This document shows positions 24,801 to 33,905 of a stretch of DNA of 64,000 bases, piece after piece (the first letter of the stretch is position 1; each line of letters opens with the position of its first letter). This stretch comes from Luidia sarsii (lineage: Eukaryota > Echinodermata > Asteroidea > Paxillosida > Luidiidae): NCBI GenBank assembly GCA_949987565.1, contig OX465104.1, positions 6,336,948-6,400,947 of the forward strand, in the 5' to 3' direction. The position numbers and the translations under genes were made by a program. The notes below the pieces were generated by a model, which was not told where the DNA came from, did no database searches, and saw only the letters and a program-made list of their open reading frames with translations.

Positions 24801-25043
24801 CCCTGCAGCGGCCCAGGGGCGCAGCTGCATGATCCCCGCCCTAGCCCCCCTGCCCTTCCTCCCCAGGACGCACGACGACCCCGGAGTCCGCGCTGCCGCC
24901 GCCGCTGCCAGACACCCCGGTCCCCCGTCGGCGCCCCAGACTACGTCGGGAGGAGATGCTGCTTCGTAATCGTCCAGACTCGTCGTCGGCTGCGGTAGCG
25001 GCCTCGCCTCGACACCATCGCAGCACCCGTGCCCCGTGTTCAT
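12518..25043 (-). CDS. ankyrin-repeat protein with acidic N-terminal half (six exons)
   Basis: Spliced exons in order of transcription are 25043-23600, 19088-18966, 18253-18149, 16961-16778, 15758-15561 and 12809-12518. All junctions are GT-AG with matching phases and the summed length is 2,346 nt, giving 781 residues from the ATG at 25043. The protein has a low-complexity Ala/Gly/Pro N-terminus, a Glu/Lys-rich stretch at about residues 170-297, then roughly eight ankyrin repeats (RPVHLAAHRDH, RTPVSLAAEAGS, MTPVHYAAQAGH, ATAMHLAAGKG, RTPVHYAAEDGQ, RTPSNLAERRGH). A basic SR/NR-rich segment and a C-terminal tail follow. Ankyrin repeats bind proteins, so a scaffold role is likely. The repeat run faintly resembles espin, but the rest does not, so no name is given. 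The start could instead be 24830 or 24743, the last having the best Kozak context. The gene could also stop at 15542 if the last intron is not removed. Confidence 0.85.
12960..15535. repeat. telomere-like CCCAAA/CTCAAA array in ankyrin intron 5
   Basis: About 2.5 kb are made of CCCAAA-type hexamers. In the core, 13300-13600, there is a regular 12-bp unit AAACTCAAACCC. Further right, higher-order units containing CCCATTATACTGGAGCCCAA or CCATTATACCGAAGCCCAAA recur from 14100 to 15370. The minus (sense) strand is G-rich, GGGTTTGAGTTT. Because 12 is divisible by three, several frames stay open on both strands; those translations (TQTQ, KLKP, GLSL, EFGF) are not proteins. Confidence 0.9.
15561..15758 (-). 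CDS. ankyrin gene exon 5
   Basis: The acceptor is TTTCCCCAG. It completes the last ankyrin repeat (SNLAERRGHSACVRFLDSCL) and continues into a basic linker, LNRRNSNRRSGRRKH. The donor is uncertain: GT at 15560 keeps phase 2 with exon 6, while reading through reaches TAG at 15542-15544 after CIWAT. Both ends are plausible, and alternative 3' ends may exist. Confidence 0.75.
15922..15954. mobile_element. solo end of TGTGACCCGGCAC MITE
   Basis: CCTCATTATACCGTACCGGGTCACA matches one terminus of the MITE family found complete at 16276-16748. The other end is missing, so this is a truncated copy. It lies 163 bp upstream of the exon 5 acceptor in sense orientation. Confidence 0.6.
16276..16748. mobile_element. 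TGTGACCCGGCAC MITE, long form
   Basis: This 473-bp element has ends TGTGACCCGGCACAGAATAA and TGTCGCTGTGCCGGGTCACA and TA on both flanks. It has the same layout as the copy at 11003-11467, in inverted orientation, including the internal segment GTACAAGGGGACTTCGCTCG. Together these two copies show what the 187-251-bp copies have lost. Confidence 0.9.
16778..16961 (-). CDS. ankyrin gene exon 4
   Basis: This exon is 184 nt, phase 1 to phase 2, with acceptor TACCCAG and donor CCAAG|GTACAG. It encodes CPILQWALNRELSSAAEL, then FGRTPVHYAAEDGQITALRT and the start of the next repeat, FLGRTP. The acceptor is preceded by a (CCCT)n tract from the GGGA repeat at 16977-16995. A long MITE ends only 30 bp downstream of the donor, at 16748. 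Confidence 0.87.
16977..16995 (+). repeat. GGGA microsatellite
   Basis: Five GGGA units sit just upstream, in sense, of the exon 4 acceptor. They supply a CCCT polypyrimidine tract on the transcribed strand. Confidence 0.8.
17620..17725. mobile_element. tRNA-SINE fragment
   Basis: GGAAAAACTGACTGCGAACT followed by GACTGGACCGAGATTTAAAC is the left half of the SINE family seen at 45120-45450 and 53650-54180. The tRNA B-box complement is decayed (GATTTAAACCCGAGG). A copy of the CTTTGAGAAAGGTCCTGC motif follows at 17812-17857. Confidence 0.55.
18149..18253 (-). CDS. ankyrin gene exon 3
   Basis: This exon is 105 nt, phase 1 to phase 1, with acceptor CCACAG and donor AAAAG|GTACAG. It encodes HLNCAHWLVRRARC and then a new repeat start, KKDGATAMHLAAGK. 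The correct frame is not the long open one on this strand; it becomes visible only once the splice phase is applied. Confidence 0.85.
18475..18790. mobile_element. tRNA-derived SINE with inverted arms
   Basis: The left part, GAAAAACTGACTGGGAACTT through CAACTAGTCTTTGCTCGG, reads as the family's minus orientation. The right part has GGTCGCGGGTTGAAATCCCG, a polymerase III B box (GGTTGAAATCC), in plus orientation followed by GTCCAGTCAAAGTTTTCTTT. It cannot be a functional tRNA, since no acceptor or anticodon arms fold around it. Confidence 0.6.
18966..19088 (-). CDS. ankyrin gene exon 2
   Basis: This exon is 123 nt, phase 1 to phase 1, bounded by GGCAG acceptor and CAG|GTCATT donor. It encodes the end of one ankyrin repeat (SLAAEAGSVGCLEELI) and most of the next (GMTPVHYAAQ). 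Joining to exon 1 restores SGRTPVSLAAEAG exactly as an ankyrin repeat requires, which argues that no exon is missing in the 4.5-kb intron. Confidence 0.85.
19167..19592. mobile_element. GCGGTGACACC-type MITE interrupted by another MITE
   Basis: The outer element starts AATATAGGAGGGGTTTGCGG and ends ACAAACCCTCCTATA, with internal landmarks AGAACCTGAGTGATAACTCG and CTCTGGCCGTCATC. Its sequence is split after TCTCTTAA by a complete TGTGACCCGGCAC element at 19228-19457 and resumes with AGAAGAGGTATGGTTCCG. The family is also seen at 35703-35954 (uninterrupted) and 40920-41052. This shows the order of insertion: the outer family came first. Confidence 0.8.
19228..19457. mobile_element. TGTGACCCGGCAC MITE, short form (nested)
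   Basis: A 230-bp copy with termini TGTGACCCGGCACAACGACA and TATGCTGTGCTGGGTCACA is flanked by AA on both sides. It lacks the central segment of the long forms. It sits inside another MITE in ankyrin intron 2, between exons 2 and 1. Confidence 0.85.
20190..20249 (+). repeat. interspersed hairpin motif GAAAGGTCC...GAAACGTC
   Basis: This is a clean copy of CTTTGAGAAAGGTCCTGCTA followed by GGATCGAAACGTCAGGCCCA. The GGTCC and GGATC segments can pair (with one G-U) around a TGCTA loop. More than fifteen copies in both orientations are scattered through the window, including 403, 6690, 17812, 21640, 22525, 22753, 35424, 37412, 43350, 50490, 50880, 51056, 56638, 58765 and 62829. It must belong to an abundant repeat family. 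Confidence 0.75.
21195..21310 (+). mobile_element. half of a fold-back tRNA-like element
   Basis: GAGTCGCGGGTTCGAATCCC contains a consensus B box (GGTTCGAATCC). It is followed by TCATCAGGCATCGGGCAAAG and CGTGTTTTATCACGTCGAGC. The same order, inverted and with two matching arms, is seen at 53271-53455 and 55503-55652. There is no intact tRNA cloverleaf. Confidence 0.6.
21640..22800. repeat. cluster of the GAAACGTC hairpin motif
   Basis: Inverted pairs occur at 21650-21735 (GACGTTTCGATCCTGGCAGG, then GAGAAAGGTCCTGCTATAAT) and 22525-22603, with single copies at 21804-21836 and 22753-22800. The associated partner sequence, ACAAATGTTGCAAACTGCTA followed by ACTAAAATGACCAAAACGCG, lies at 22682-22730. 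No gene was found in this stretch, which is ankyrin intron 1. Confidence 0.7.
23600..25043 (-). CDS. ankyrin gene exon 1 (acidic region and first repeats)
   Basis: The open frame runs to a donor at 23599 (CCAG|GTAATA, phase 1). It is strikingly GC-rich compared with its surroundings. From 24540 down to 24150 the coding strand is a near-continuous run of GAG/AAG codons, giving a highly charged, probably disordered or single-helix segment. Repeat sequence starts near 24100 with ASAARNGHAACLQCILNNLA. Translated antisense frames across this exon are long only because of the skewed composition. An upstream exon cannot be excluded, because the frame stays open without an ATG up to 25088. Confidence 0.85.
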
Positions 25044-25088
25044 GTATGTATGGTATGACACAAGCAGAAGATCCCCTGAACACAGCAC

Positions 25089-26340
25089 AGCACAGCGCCG
25101 AGACCCGACTACCGGATGGTAACGAGATAACGCTTCACGTCAGCTGTTTGCACGCACACAGTTCCCAGCATGGCTTCCAGGCTGTGGAAGAAGAAAAAAA
25201 ACACCACACGCACACCCGGAACGTACGCACGCCCGCACGGAAAGACTGTCACACGAACCTACCGCCTATTGATATACTAAAGTACATAGTTCAGCTGCCT
25301 ATAGCCGATAGAGCGGACGCAAGTTTTATTTTTAACGAGCGCACGACTTCCACTCCTACACCGCAGGTCAATGCTGGTCGCACTCTTCCAGACGTGTTTC
25401 CCCGAAGGCAAGGAATGAGTATGCTGCCCGCTTCCACGATAGGATATATCACTTTTCCTTTCCTTCCCTTTTTTCCGTCTGGAAAGGCTGTAGTTTGTTG
25501 TTCTTGTCCAGTCGGCGTTGTCTCTCTCGCGCTCTCTCTCCTGTTCTCTATCACGGTCGGGGTCGGTCGGGGCTAACGAGGGGGCGAGCCGCTGCGTGCA
25601 TCCCGGTCACATATCGCCACACGTACCGCCACATCTGTATTGACAGTGAGACACACGGGGGGGGGGGAGAGAATGCATGGCAAATTAATCAGAGCAGGGT
25701 TTGTCAGATATTTTGGAAGAAGGGTAAAAATAAAATCCCCAAACCCAAACCGGTCAGACAAGGACGATGCTGTTGGCAACTGCGCACATATGTCTACCTT
25801 GAACCGCAGCGAAGTGATTTCCCGTTGTGCACGCGCTGAGCTGAGGGAGTTGGAGGTTGGGAGGTTAAGTCTCGACCCGGTTTATTGCGGCACGTCCGAG
25901 CCAACGGGAGCAATTAGATCATTCCACGAATAAATTGAGTCCACCCCAAAAGGGAAGCTGCGGTGGAACGGGCAGCAGACAATTAAAAATGGTGACAAGT
26001 AAAAACCCATTGCCTTGTCTGTCGGTGTTGTAGCATTCGAAGACGAATGCATCTGCCTTAACTTCTACTCACACTCAACAATGGCCTGACGTTTGGATCC
26101 AAAGGCCCTTTCGGGTAAGATCGAAAAATCACGATCATATTTTTTCTTCATCTTAAAGATTGTTGGTCCTACATGTCAGTTTCAAACTTTTTTTTGAAAT
26201 TCATGCTCAAACCTTTGTACCCATACTCAGTTTTTACCAGCACTCGATCCCATACTCAATAACTAGGCAAATGACCATTTCGTTCGTACCGTGGACCAAG
26301 TAGGGCCTACTGGCATTGAACTCACGGCCAAGAAGACGTA
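25089..26340. other. upstream flank of the ankyrin gene
   Basis: This is the presumed 5' region of the ankyrin gene, transcribed leftward. Sequence is mixed, with CpG-containing segments at 25090-25260 and 25560-25640. No TATA box or clear start site was found. Overlapping open frames (for example 24956-25576 plus) are compositional. Confidence 0.35.
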
Positions 26341-26343
26341 TAC

Positions 26344-27800
26344 GTACTCATGGCATGGGCCTACTCATGGGCCTACCATCATGCCATGGGACTACTCATG
26401 CCATGGGACTACTCATGCCATGGGCCTACTCATGCCATGGGCCTACTCATGCCATGGGCCTACTCATGCCATGGGACTACTCATGCCATGGGCCTACTCA
26501 TGCCATGGGCCTACTCATGCCATGGGCCTACTCATGCCATGGGCCAACTCATGCCATGGGACTACTCATGCCATGGGACTACTCATGCCATGGGCCTACT
26601 CATACCATGGGACTACTCATGCCATGGGCCTGCTCATGCCATGGGACTACTTATGTCATGGGACTACTCATGCCATGGGCCTACTCATGCCATGGGCCTA
26701 CTCATGCCACGGGCCTACTCATGCCATGGGACTACTCATGTCATGGGCCTACTCATGCCATGGGACTACTCATGCCATGGGCCTACTCATGCCACGGGCC
26801 TACTCATGCCACGGGCCTACTCATGCCATGGGCCTACTCATGCCACGGGCCGACTCATGCCATGGGACTACTCATGTCATGGGCCTACTCATGCCATGGG
26901 ACTACTCATGCCATGGGCCTGCTCATGCCATGGGACTACTCATGTCATGGGACTACTCATGCCATGGGCCTACTCATGCCATGGGCCTACTCATACCATG
27001 GGCCTACTCATGTCATGGGCCTACTCATGCCATGGGCCTACTCATGCCATGGGACTACTCATGCCATGGGCCTACTCATGCCATGGGCCTACTCATGCCA
27101 TGGGACTTCTCATGCCATGGGCCTACTCATGCCATGGGCCTACTCATACCATGGGCCTACTCATGCCATGGGACTACTCATGCCATGGGCCTACTCATAC
27201 CATGGGCCTACTCATGCCATGGGACTACTCATGCCATGGGCCTACTCATGCCATGGGCCTACTCATACCATGGACCTACTCATGCCATGGGACTACTCAT
27301 ACCATGGGCCTACTCATACCATGGGCCTACCCATGCCATGTGCCTACTCATGCCATGGGCCTACTCATACCATGGGCCTACTCATGCCATGGGACTATAC
27401 TCATGCCATGGGATTACTCATACCATGGGCCTACTCATGCCATGGGACTACTCATGCCATGGGACTACTCATGCCATGGGCCTACTCATGCCATGGGCCT
27501 ACTCATACCATGGGCATACTCATGCCATGGGCCTACTCATGCCATGGGCCTACTCATACCATGGGCCTACTTATGCCATGGGACTACTCATGCCATGGGA
27601 CTATACTCATGCCATGGGCCTACTCATACCATGGGCCTACTCATGCCATGGGACTACTCATGCCATGGGACTACTCATGCCATGGGACTACTCATGTCAT
27701 GGGACTACTCATGCCATGGGACTACTCATGCCATGGGCCTACTCATACCATGGGCCTACTCATGTCATGGGACTACTCATGCCATGGGACTTCTCATGGC
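26344..27800 (+). repeat. 17-bp minisatellite (CTCATGCCATGGGCCTA), 1.4 kb
   Basis: About 85 copies of a 17-bp unit run without interruption, with frequent variants at the C/A after GGG and at CATGCC/CATACC/CATGTC. Each unit carries CCATGG. Because 17 is not a multiple of three and the unit lacks in-frame stops, all three forward frames stay open for about 500 codons and encode the same 17-residue peptide repeat (GLLMPWAYSCHGPTHAM). These are coincidental open frames, not genes. Confidence 0.93.
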
Positions 27801-28721
27801 AATGAATCCGTATATACTCATACAGCTGGCATAATGAACGTAATCATATTCATGGACTCGTACTCATACTAATGGTTAAAAATTCGTACACGTGGGCCTA
27901 CATATCATGGTCAGTCTATAGGTTACTCAGGTACATGTTTGTACTATAGAGCAAGGTTGTATACTCACACCCATGGCCATATGCTTAAAATTATGTAGAA
28001 GGCCCTAGTCGTATTTATAATCAATGACCAAGTACTGATAGTGATACTACTACGAGTACGGACGAAAGCACGTACTAGTACATGTATTCATGATCTTGGT
28101 ACTCAACAAATCGCGCTCAACAAATCGCGCACGAGACCATCATAATTATGGACAAGTAATCATAATCACCGTAAAGGAACTCTTATACTAATGACCAAGT
28201 GATCACATACTAACCCACAACGTAGTAGTCATACTCTCACGTGCTTATTATCATGGAAAAGAATAATATTCGACTTGTCTTCCCCCTGTTTCTGCTGGTT
28301 CAACAATTGACTCCTTATTAGTAATTTGCCTTTGCTCCGTTTGTTTCCACGAGAAGTGTAGTTCGTCTTCTGTAAATCAACTGTGCGCTTCTGATGGAAG
28401 GTAGACACAATCCCGACACACCAAACCAATGAACAAACCTCCCATGCGTTTTGTGCACAATCCCTTACACTGGAAAAATGTGAGTCGACGCTTGGCCTAC
28501 CGGGTAAGACTATCGCCAGCCATTCTGAGTTCTGGTTGAAATTGTTGTCCGATATCAGGGTAAGTTATACTCGTTATAACTTATTGTAACTTGCATTCAA
28601 TAATGCATAATTATAATTATGATGCCCCGTCATCTGCGAGCACACGCTAGCTCATATTTAATATTTATTTGTTTGCAGTCATTTAGCCTATTCGTATTGT
28701 GTTCATTTAACATCCTTCGCT
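27801..28721. other. intergenic, no gene seen
   Basis: AT-rich non-coding sequence. Diverged TACTCATA-like remnants of the neighbouring 17-bp array continue to about 28250. No feature can be supported beyond that. Confidence 0.4.
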
Positions 28722-29189
28722 AGCAGAGGCAGAGGCAGAGGCAGAGGCAGAGGCAGAGGCAGAGGCAGAGGCAGGGACAGAGGCAGAGGCAGAGGCAGAG
28801 GAAGAGGCAGAGGCAGAGGCAGAGGCAGAGGCAGAGGCAGAGGCAGAGGCAGAGACAGAAGCAGTGGCAGTGACAGAGTTAGAGGCATAGGCAGAGACAG
28901 GGACTGGGACAGAGACAGAGACAGAGATAAAGTTAGACAGAGACAGAGACAGCTCAGAGGCAGAGGCACCGAGACAGAGGCACTGAGGAAGAGGCAGAGG
29001 CAGAGGCAGTGACAGAGGCAGAGGCAGAGGCAGAAACAGGGACGGGGACAGAGATATAGACAGAGACAGACGTATAGACAGAGGACAAAGACAGCTTAGA
29101 GGGATAGGCACTGAGCCAGAGGCACTGAGGCAGATGTAGATGCAGATGTAGATGTAGATGTAGATGCAGATGCAGAGACAGAGACAGGT

Positions 29190-29264
<75 letters not shown>

Positions 29265-29315
29265 GTGACAGGGACAGACAGGGACAGACAGGGACAGGGA
29301 CAGGGAGCAGAGAGA
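28722..29315 (+). repeat. GCAGAG and GGGACA hexanucleotide arrays
   Basis: A first block (28722-28860) is almost pure GCAGAG. A middle part has AGAGAC/AGGCAC variants. A final block (29180-29310) is nearly pure GGGACA. The minus strand reads CTCTGC and TGTCCC, giving long Pro-Leu or Ser-Leu translations that are artefacts of the repeat. Confidence 0.9.
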
Positions 29316-29339
29316 AAAGTTCATTGGCTCCGCAGGTAA

Positions 29340-29480
29340 TCAAATTAGCCATCCCCAGCCGTCTCAGGTACATGATGCCCACGACATCGCCGGTCCCCGG
29401 CGGTGGCTGGTTCCCGTCAGGACGGTGACGGACTGCCGGCCTCACGTGGCCCACGCAAACCTCCCGGGGAGACGGGGGAA
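29340..29480. other. GC-rich island, possible exon (orientation unresolved)
   Basis: A 140-bp island of high GC lies between repeat DNA and AT-rich flank. On the minus strand it reads RHRPDGNQPPPGTGDVVGIM followed by YLRRLGMANLITCGANE, with a possible acceptor (GCCGGCAG) but no clear donor. The plus strand is also open after CCCCAG. No family is recognised. It might be an upstream exon of the ankyrin gene or a remnant of another gene. Confidence 0.25.
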
Positions 29481-29499
29481 CCCGAGATGATGTCGTGAC

Positions 29500-31083
29500 G
29501 ATGCATTCATTCAATGACCGACCATCCCCAACCCCTCCCCACTCAACCCCAAAACCCCTTGTACACTTTAAGCCCCCAGCTTCGAGCCTCAATAATTCAA
29601 CGGTTGATGTCATGCACGTGTACTGTACATGTGCATGTCCTGGGTTTTAAAGGAGGACTCCCTGTCTCAGATCCCTTACACATGTTGGGGTCACACATGG
29701 TTCGCTCGTGCCATAATTTTTTTGTTTTACCATATGGTGCGACTGTATAGAAACGGCATAATGAACTGTTAGTGGACATTAATGTAACGGGTCCTTATAA
29801 CAATTCCTGTGGTCATGTGGCATACAGTGGTTTCACCAATCTCTCTTGGTTGGCGCACACTGCAGTGCTATGGCATGGATGAGATCACGCCAACTTTCCC
29901 TATCAGCTGCCAGATGGGATGCAGCTGAGCAGCTTAGTTCTGCAGCCTGATTTGAAACCAAGATGTACCTTGTAAACCTCGACGTCTCTTGCATGCTCCA
30001 AACCTTCCCAGAATGAGTGTAGGCCTACGCGTGTATTTTTGTGCATGCTATTCTGTCTCGTGATGTGACTAAACAGTCAAATTTGGAATGTCCGGAAATT
30101 GGGCACTTTGCAAATAGTGTTCCCTCCCATTTGCTTTGCGTTCATTCAAAGAAACTCTTAACACTCTATGATAACACCACATTTTAAATGCGTCCACTAT
30201 TTCTGACAGCCTGTCTGCTCCATTACCAATGGTTCGCAGCCACATAATGAAGAAAAAAACCACATCTTTACTTGTAGTTTAAGACGTGTACTTACACCTT
30301 CGCTCTTCCAAAATGGCCGTCATTTTCGTGACAGCACCTCTTTCCATTGCTGTAATCGAGACCGCTTCAATTATTTTCATGCAGTTGTCGCTGCATGGCA
30401 ACGCCGTTGTTCTTGACAGTTGCCGCCATTTTCGGTTTCGATTGACTCCCACGAAAACTGCCGAAATTGACGCGGTCTGGTAGTGCACACATGGCGGGGA
30501 AAAACCCGAAACAAATGGGCCTAGATTAAATGCTGGTTTCGAAATGCCCAGTGGGAAATGTATCATACCATACCATAGCACACAGTGCTGTACATAGTAC
30601 TTTAGTAGTAGACCTTGCCATATGTTCACCGACGCATCGAGCATCCTTAAAACGTCTCTCCACTTTAATCGGATTAGAGTGTGTGCCAGTAATCCCCAGC
30701 GCCGCTGCCATTTTTAAGCTCAATTCCCCGCACATCCTTCGGGGACAGTTGGGGGGAGGGGGGAATGCGTTCTGACAGGCGGATTTAAAGAAACAAGGGG
30801 CTCCAGGGCCAACGGTGTGGTAACACAATCCACAGTGATACTCCTTAACCTCACACAAGAAGCACTCGTTGCGAGGAGCCGAACTCTACCCCAAAAAGGG
30901 ACGCACAGTTTGGCTACTGGAATTGACTGTGGTCCACCCACGACCGTTCTTATTTCAGAAATTTAGAACACTAAAACACGACCCCCACTCGATCGAGCCT
31001 AGCACATTCCTCTTCCCCAGGACGACCAGAGCATCCTATCCCGAAACGTCGATTTGTTTACTCCATTTTCATTCAGAACCATC
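29500..31083. other. intergenic, no firm gene
   Basis: The segment at 30290-30480 contains ATGGCCGTCAT, CATGGCAACGCC and GCCGCCATTTTC, motifs common in animal promoters. A minus-strand frame at 30770-30885 encodes a Cys-rich stretch (ECFLCEVKEYHCGLCYH) behind a possible acceptor, but no partner exon was found. Neither is strong enough to call. Confidence 0.3.
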
Positions 31084-31334
31084 TCTGACCCAGCATAGCA
31101 ACATGAGGAATATCCCACCAAAACACTTTTCGAGTAAACAACGCCTTAAGTCAAAGTATCTTCTCAATTCGATTAAAAATCTATTTTTTTTGGGGGGGGG
31201 ATTTTCGGAAAGTTAATGTATTGGAGGAATTTTTGATATCATTTGAAAGTTAATGGTACACTCTTTTACATCATTAGAAAATCTAAAAATCTCAAAAGTG
31301 GGGGTTATTCCTCATTATGATGTGCCGGGTCACA
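31084..31334. mobile_element. TGTGACCCGGCAC MITE, short form
   Basis: The left end is eroded (CTCTGACCCAGCATAGCAAC) while the right end, TGTGCCGGGTCACA, is intact and followed by TA. The interior (ATGAGGAATATCCCACCAAA, TCGAGTAAACAACGCC) matches the other copies. Confidence 0.8.
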
Positions 31335-31385
31335 TACTTTTATTCTCTCCTTTGACGTTTGAAGGTTTTCATGGTGAGAATAGAA

Positions 31386-31480
31386 TGCGGTGACACCAGG
31401 CAAATGTATCTTTTGTGAGTATTATCATGTGTGGTCCTGAAAAGAATCTGAGGAACTGTCGGCGTTTCGAACGTGTAGAT
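31386..31480. mobile_element. partial GCGGTGACACC MITE
   Basis: ATGCGGTGACACCAGGCAAA, then GTGTGGTCCTGAAAAGAATC and GTCGGCGTTTCGAACG correspond to the left half of the family seen complete at 35703-35954. The opposite end is not present. Confidence 0.55.
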
Positions 31481-31838
31481 GGTGTATCCACATTTCTCAT
31501 GGACACTGAAGTCAGGGCGACAATTTTCTGTCTGAGATTATAGCTCTGAAAGAGAGTTGCAAAACTGCTGACTGACTATAATAAGAGCAACCTGAAATAA
31601 TATGACTCTCAGACCTATCGATCCAAGCACAACCCCGAGAGAGGTGGATTGCGGTCCCCTACCTCCAGAATCTTATCTTCGGCAGCGACTGCACTATTTA
31701 GAGGCGGACGCTTACACTATATACACAGATAGCGGTGCTCGGTTGCCGTGCATAATGTACTGATAGCGCATTCCCCCGGCAGTCACGGAGTCACCCTGGC
31801 CTTCTGCACATCCTTCATCTGGCCACACTTCGACCCGC

Positions 31839-32320
31839 ACTGCCATTCATCATTGACAGCTGCCGTGATGGCCCTTGCCGGGGACTCGAAGCGAGACTAT
31901 ATCACCGGGAGATCTCGGGAGATCTCGGGAGATCTCGGGCTGCCATTCATCACCGACAGCTGACTCTTGCCAGGGTCTCGAATCGAGACTATCACCGGGC
32001 TCTCGGGAGATCTCGGGAGATCTCGGGCTGCCATTCATCACCGACAGTTGACTCTTGCCGGGGTCTCGAATAGAGACTACCGCCGGGCTCTCGGGAGATC
32101 TCGGGAGATCTCGGACTCGGGCTGCCATTCATCACAGACAGCTGACTCTTGCCGGGATCTCGAATCGAGACTACCGCCGGGCCCTCGGGAGATCTTGAGA
32201 GATCTCGGGAGATCTTGGGTTGCCATATAGTCAATCACTGACAGCTGACTCTTGCCGGGGTCTCGAATCGAGACTACCAGCGGGCTCTCGGGAGATCTCG
32301 GGAGATCTCGGGCAACCCGA
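31839..32320 (+). repeat. ~88-98-bp tandem repeat with GGGAGATCTC cores
   Basis: Five units, at 31839, 31939, 32027, 32121 and 32219, each contain CTGCCATTCATCACCGACAG, TCTTGCCGGGGTCTCGAATC and two or three GGGAGATCTC blocks. AGATCT and TCTCGGGAGA are palindromic, so the array is rich in short inverted repeats. Confidence 0.88.
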
Positions 32321-32329
32321 GAGCGGCGA

Positions 32330-33039
32330 GTGTGCCGAGTTACCTTACACATGAGACCCCCCCCCCCGGAATATTCATCCATGCAATAAATGTTCAGCAG
32401 CTTCAAAACAAGGTCTGCCTCTTCTCTCAAAAGATGGAATAACGGTCACTTTACTTTCAATGCTTTAATTCCAAGCATTGATGTATTACAACTACTTTAC
32501 ATAAAAGTAAGATGAACATGAAAATATTTGAGAACAAGCCACTGACATACCGCACACTACGAGGTCATCGGTTAAAGTCCCCATGGAAATTATGTTAATC
32601 ATAGTAGATAGAGCTTCCTTGATGTCTGGCCATAATGAGCGAACATACCGTGACTTGTTAAAGATGACCGCGTCTCACAACGAAAACTAGCCGATGTTTC
32701 ACCACATGTACATGTACATAAAAGATAAAAGCATGCACACGCATACAGTACACGGCACATTGCCGCAGTAATTACACGCAGCTGCGCCCAGCACCTTGAT
32801 AACACGCGGCACGCGCGCAGTTCATGAAAAAAGGCTAGCGACGTTCTCCATCCCATACTGCGCGATGGCCCGAATGTCGGGCCAGTATCACACAACCCAC
32901 TGGGGGGTCCACTAGATCGTGCCTGCCGTGTCTATCCCCATGTCAGCTGCGTGTCTGACCATGGTCTGACGTCTGTCCAATTTACGGTCCGATTCCTTCT
33001 CCCTCTGGCTCTGCCTGAGTGGGCCAGTCATTCCGTCTG
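32330..33039. other. intergenic, no gene seen
   Basis: Mixed-composition sequence with a short C run at 32356 and a CG-containing patch at 32760-32890. No exon, RNA gene or repeat family was recognised. Confidence 0.35.
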
Positions 33040-33905
33040 CAACCCTCTGGGTCTGTCTGTCTGTTTGTCCGTGCCTGTCTGTCTGTGATTCTTTTCCCCT
33101 ATTGCCTGTAAGTCTTTCCGTCAGCAATAACCCTCGTGATCTGTACGTCTGTCTGTTTGTATGTATGTCGGTGTCTGCCTTGCTGTCTGCTGTCTGTCTG
33201 AAAAAGGTTTGTCTGTCAGAGTGTCTGTCTGTCTGCCTTGCTGTCTTTTTGTCCGCCTCTCTTAGTGCCGTGCAGTCTTTCCGCCTTTATTCATGTCTGT
33301 CTTTCTATCTGTTCGTCTTTGTGTCACTAAAGCCTAGGCCTATCAGTCTGTCTGCCTATTTGTGACCCGGCACATCATAATGAGGAATAACTCCCACTTT
33401 TGAGATTTTGAGATTTTCTAATAATGTGAAAGAGTGTACCATTAACTTTCAAATGATTCAAAATTTCCTCCAATACATTAACTTCCCGAAAATACAAACA
33501 AAATAAATAAATGATTTTTAATCGAATTGTCGCTGTGCCGGGTCACATTTGTGGTTGTGTCTTACCATGGTCTAGTTACAGCCATCCGGCCTGTTTCGGC
33601 TCCGTGTCAGTGTCTATCAATCTGTTTGTCGGCCTACTTTTCAATCTGTTTCTCTATCTGTCAGTCTATATGTCTATATCCATAACAATTAACATAATGT
33701 CAATGGCACGGGTTTCTTTGCCGGCCCAATATGATCTGTCTATACCTGTCAATCTGTCTGTCCGTCTGCTTCCCTGCCTGGCAGTATTCCAACCGTCTGT
33801 CTATCTTCCTGTCCGTGAATCTGTCCATGTCTCTGTCTGTTTACCGGTGTGTCCGCCTGCCTGCCTGCCTGCTTGCCTGCCTGCCTGCCTGGCTGCCCAC
33901 TTACC
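33040..33905 (+). repeat. degenerate CTGT/CTGC-rich tract
   Basis: GTCTGTCTGT-type sequence runs from 33040 to 33360 and again from 33590 to 33905, ending in nearly pure CTGC (33855-33890). It is split by a MITE at 33361-33547, so the tract predates that insertion. Ser/Val/Leu-rich frames across it are artefacts. Confidence 0.85.
33361..33547. mobile_element. TGTGACCCGGCAC MITE, shortest form
   Basis: This 187-bp copy begins TGTGACCCGGCACATCATAA and ends TCGCTGTGCCGGGTCACA, with TT on both sides. It is the shortest complete copy in the window; the segment around GGTGGGATATTCCTCATG has been lost. It interrupts the CTGT tract. Confidence 0.88.

Noticed and set aside
26291..27872. Three overlapping plus-strand frames of about 500 codons
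   Set aside because: All three frames read the same 17-bp repeat; the openness is a property of the unit.
30770..30885. Cys-rich minus-strand frame resembling a zinc knuckle
   Set aside because: Only one short segment, doubtful acceptor, no donor or partner exon.
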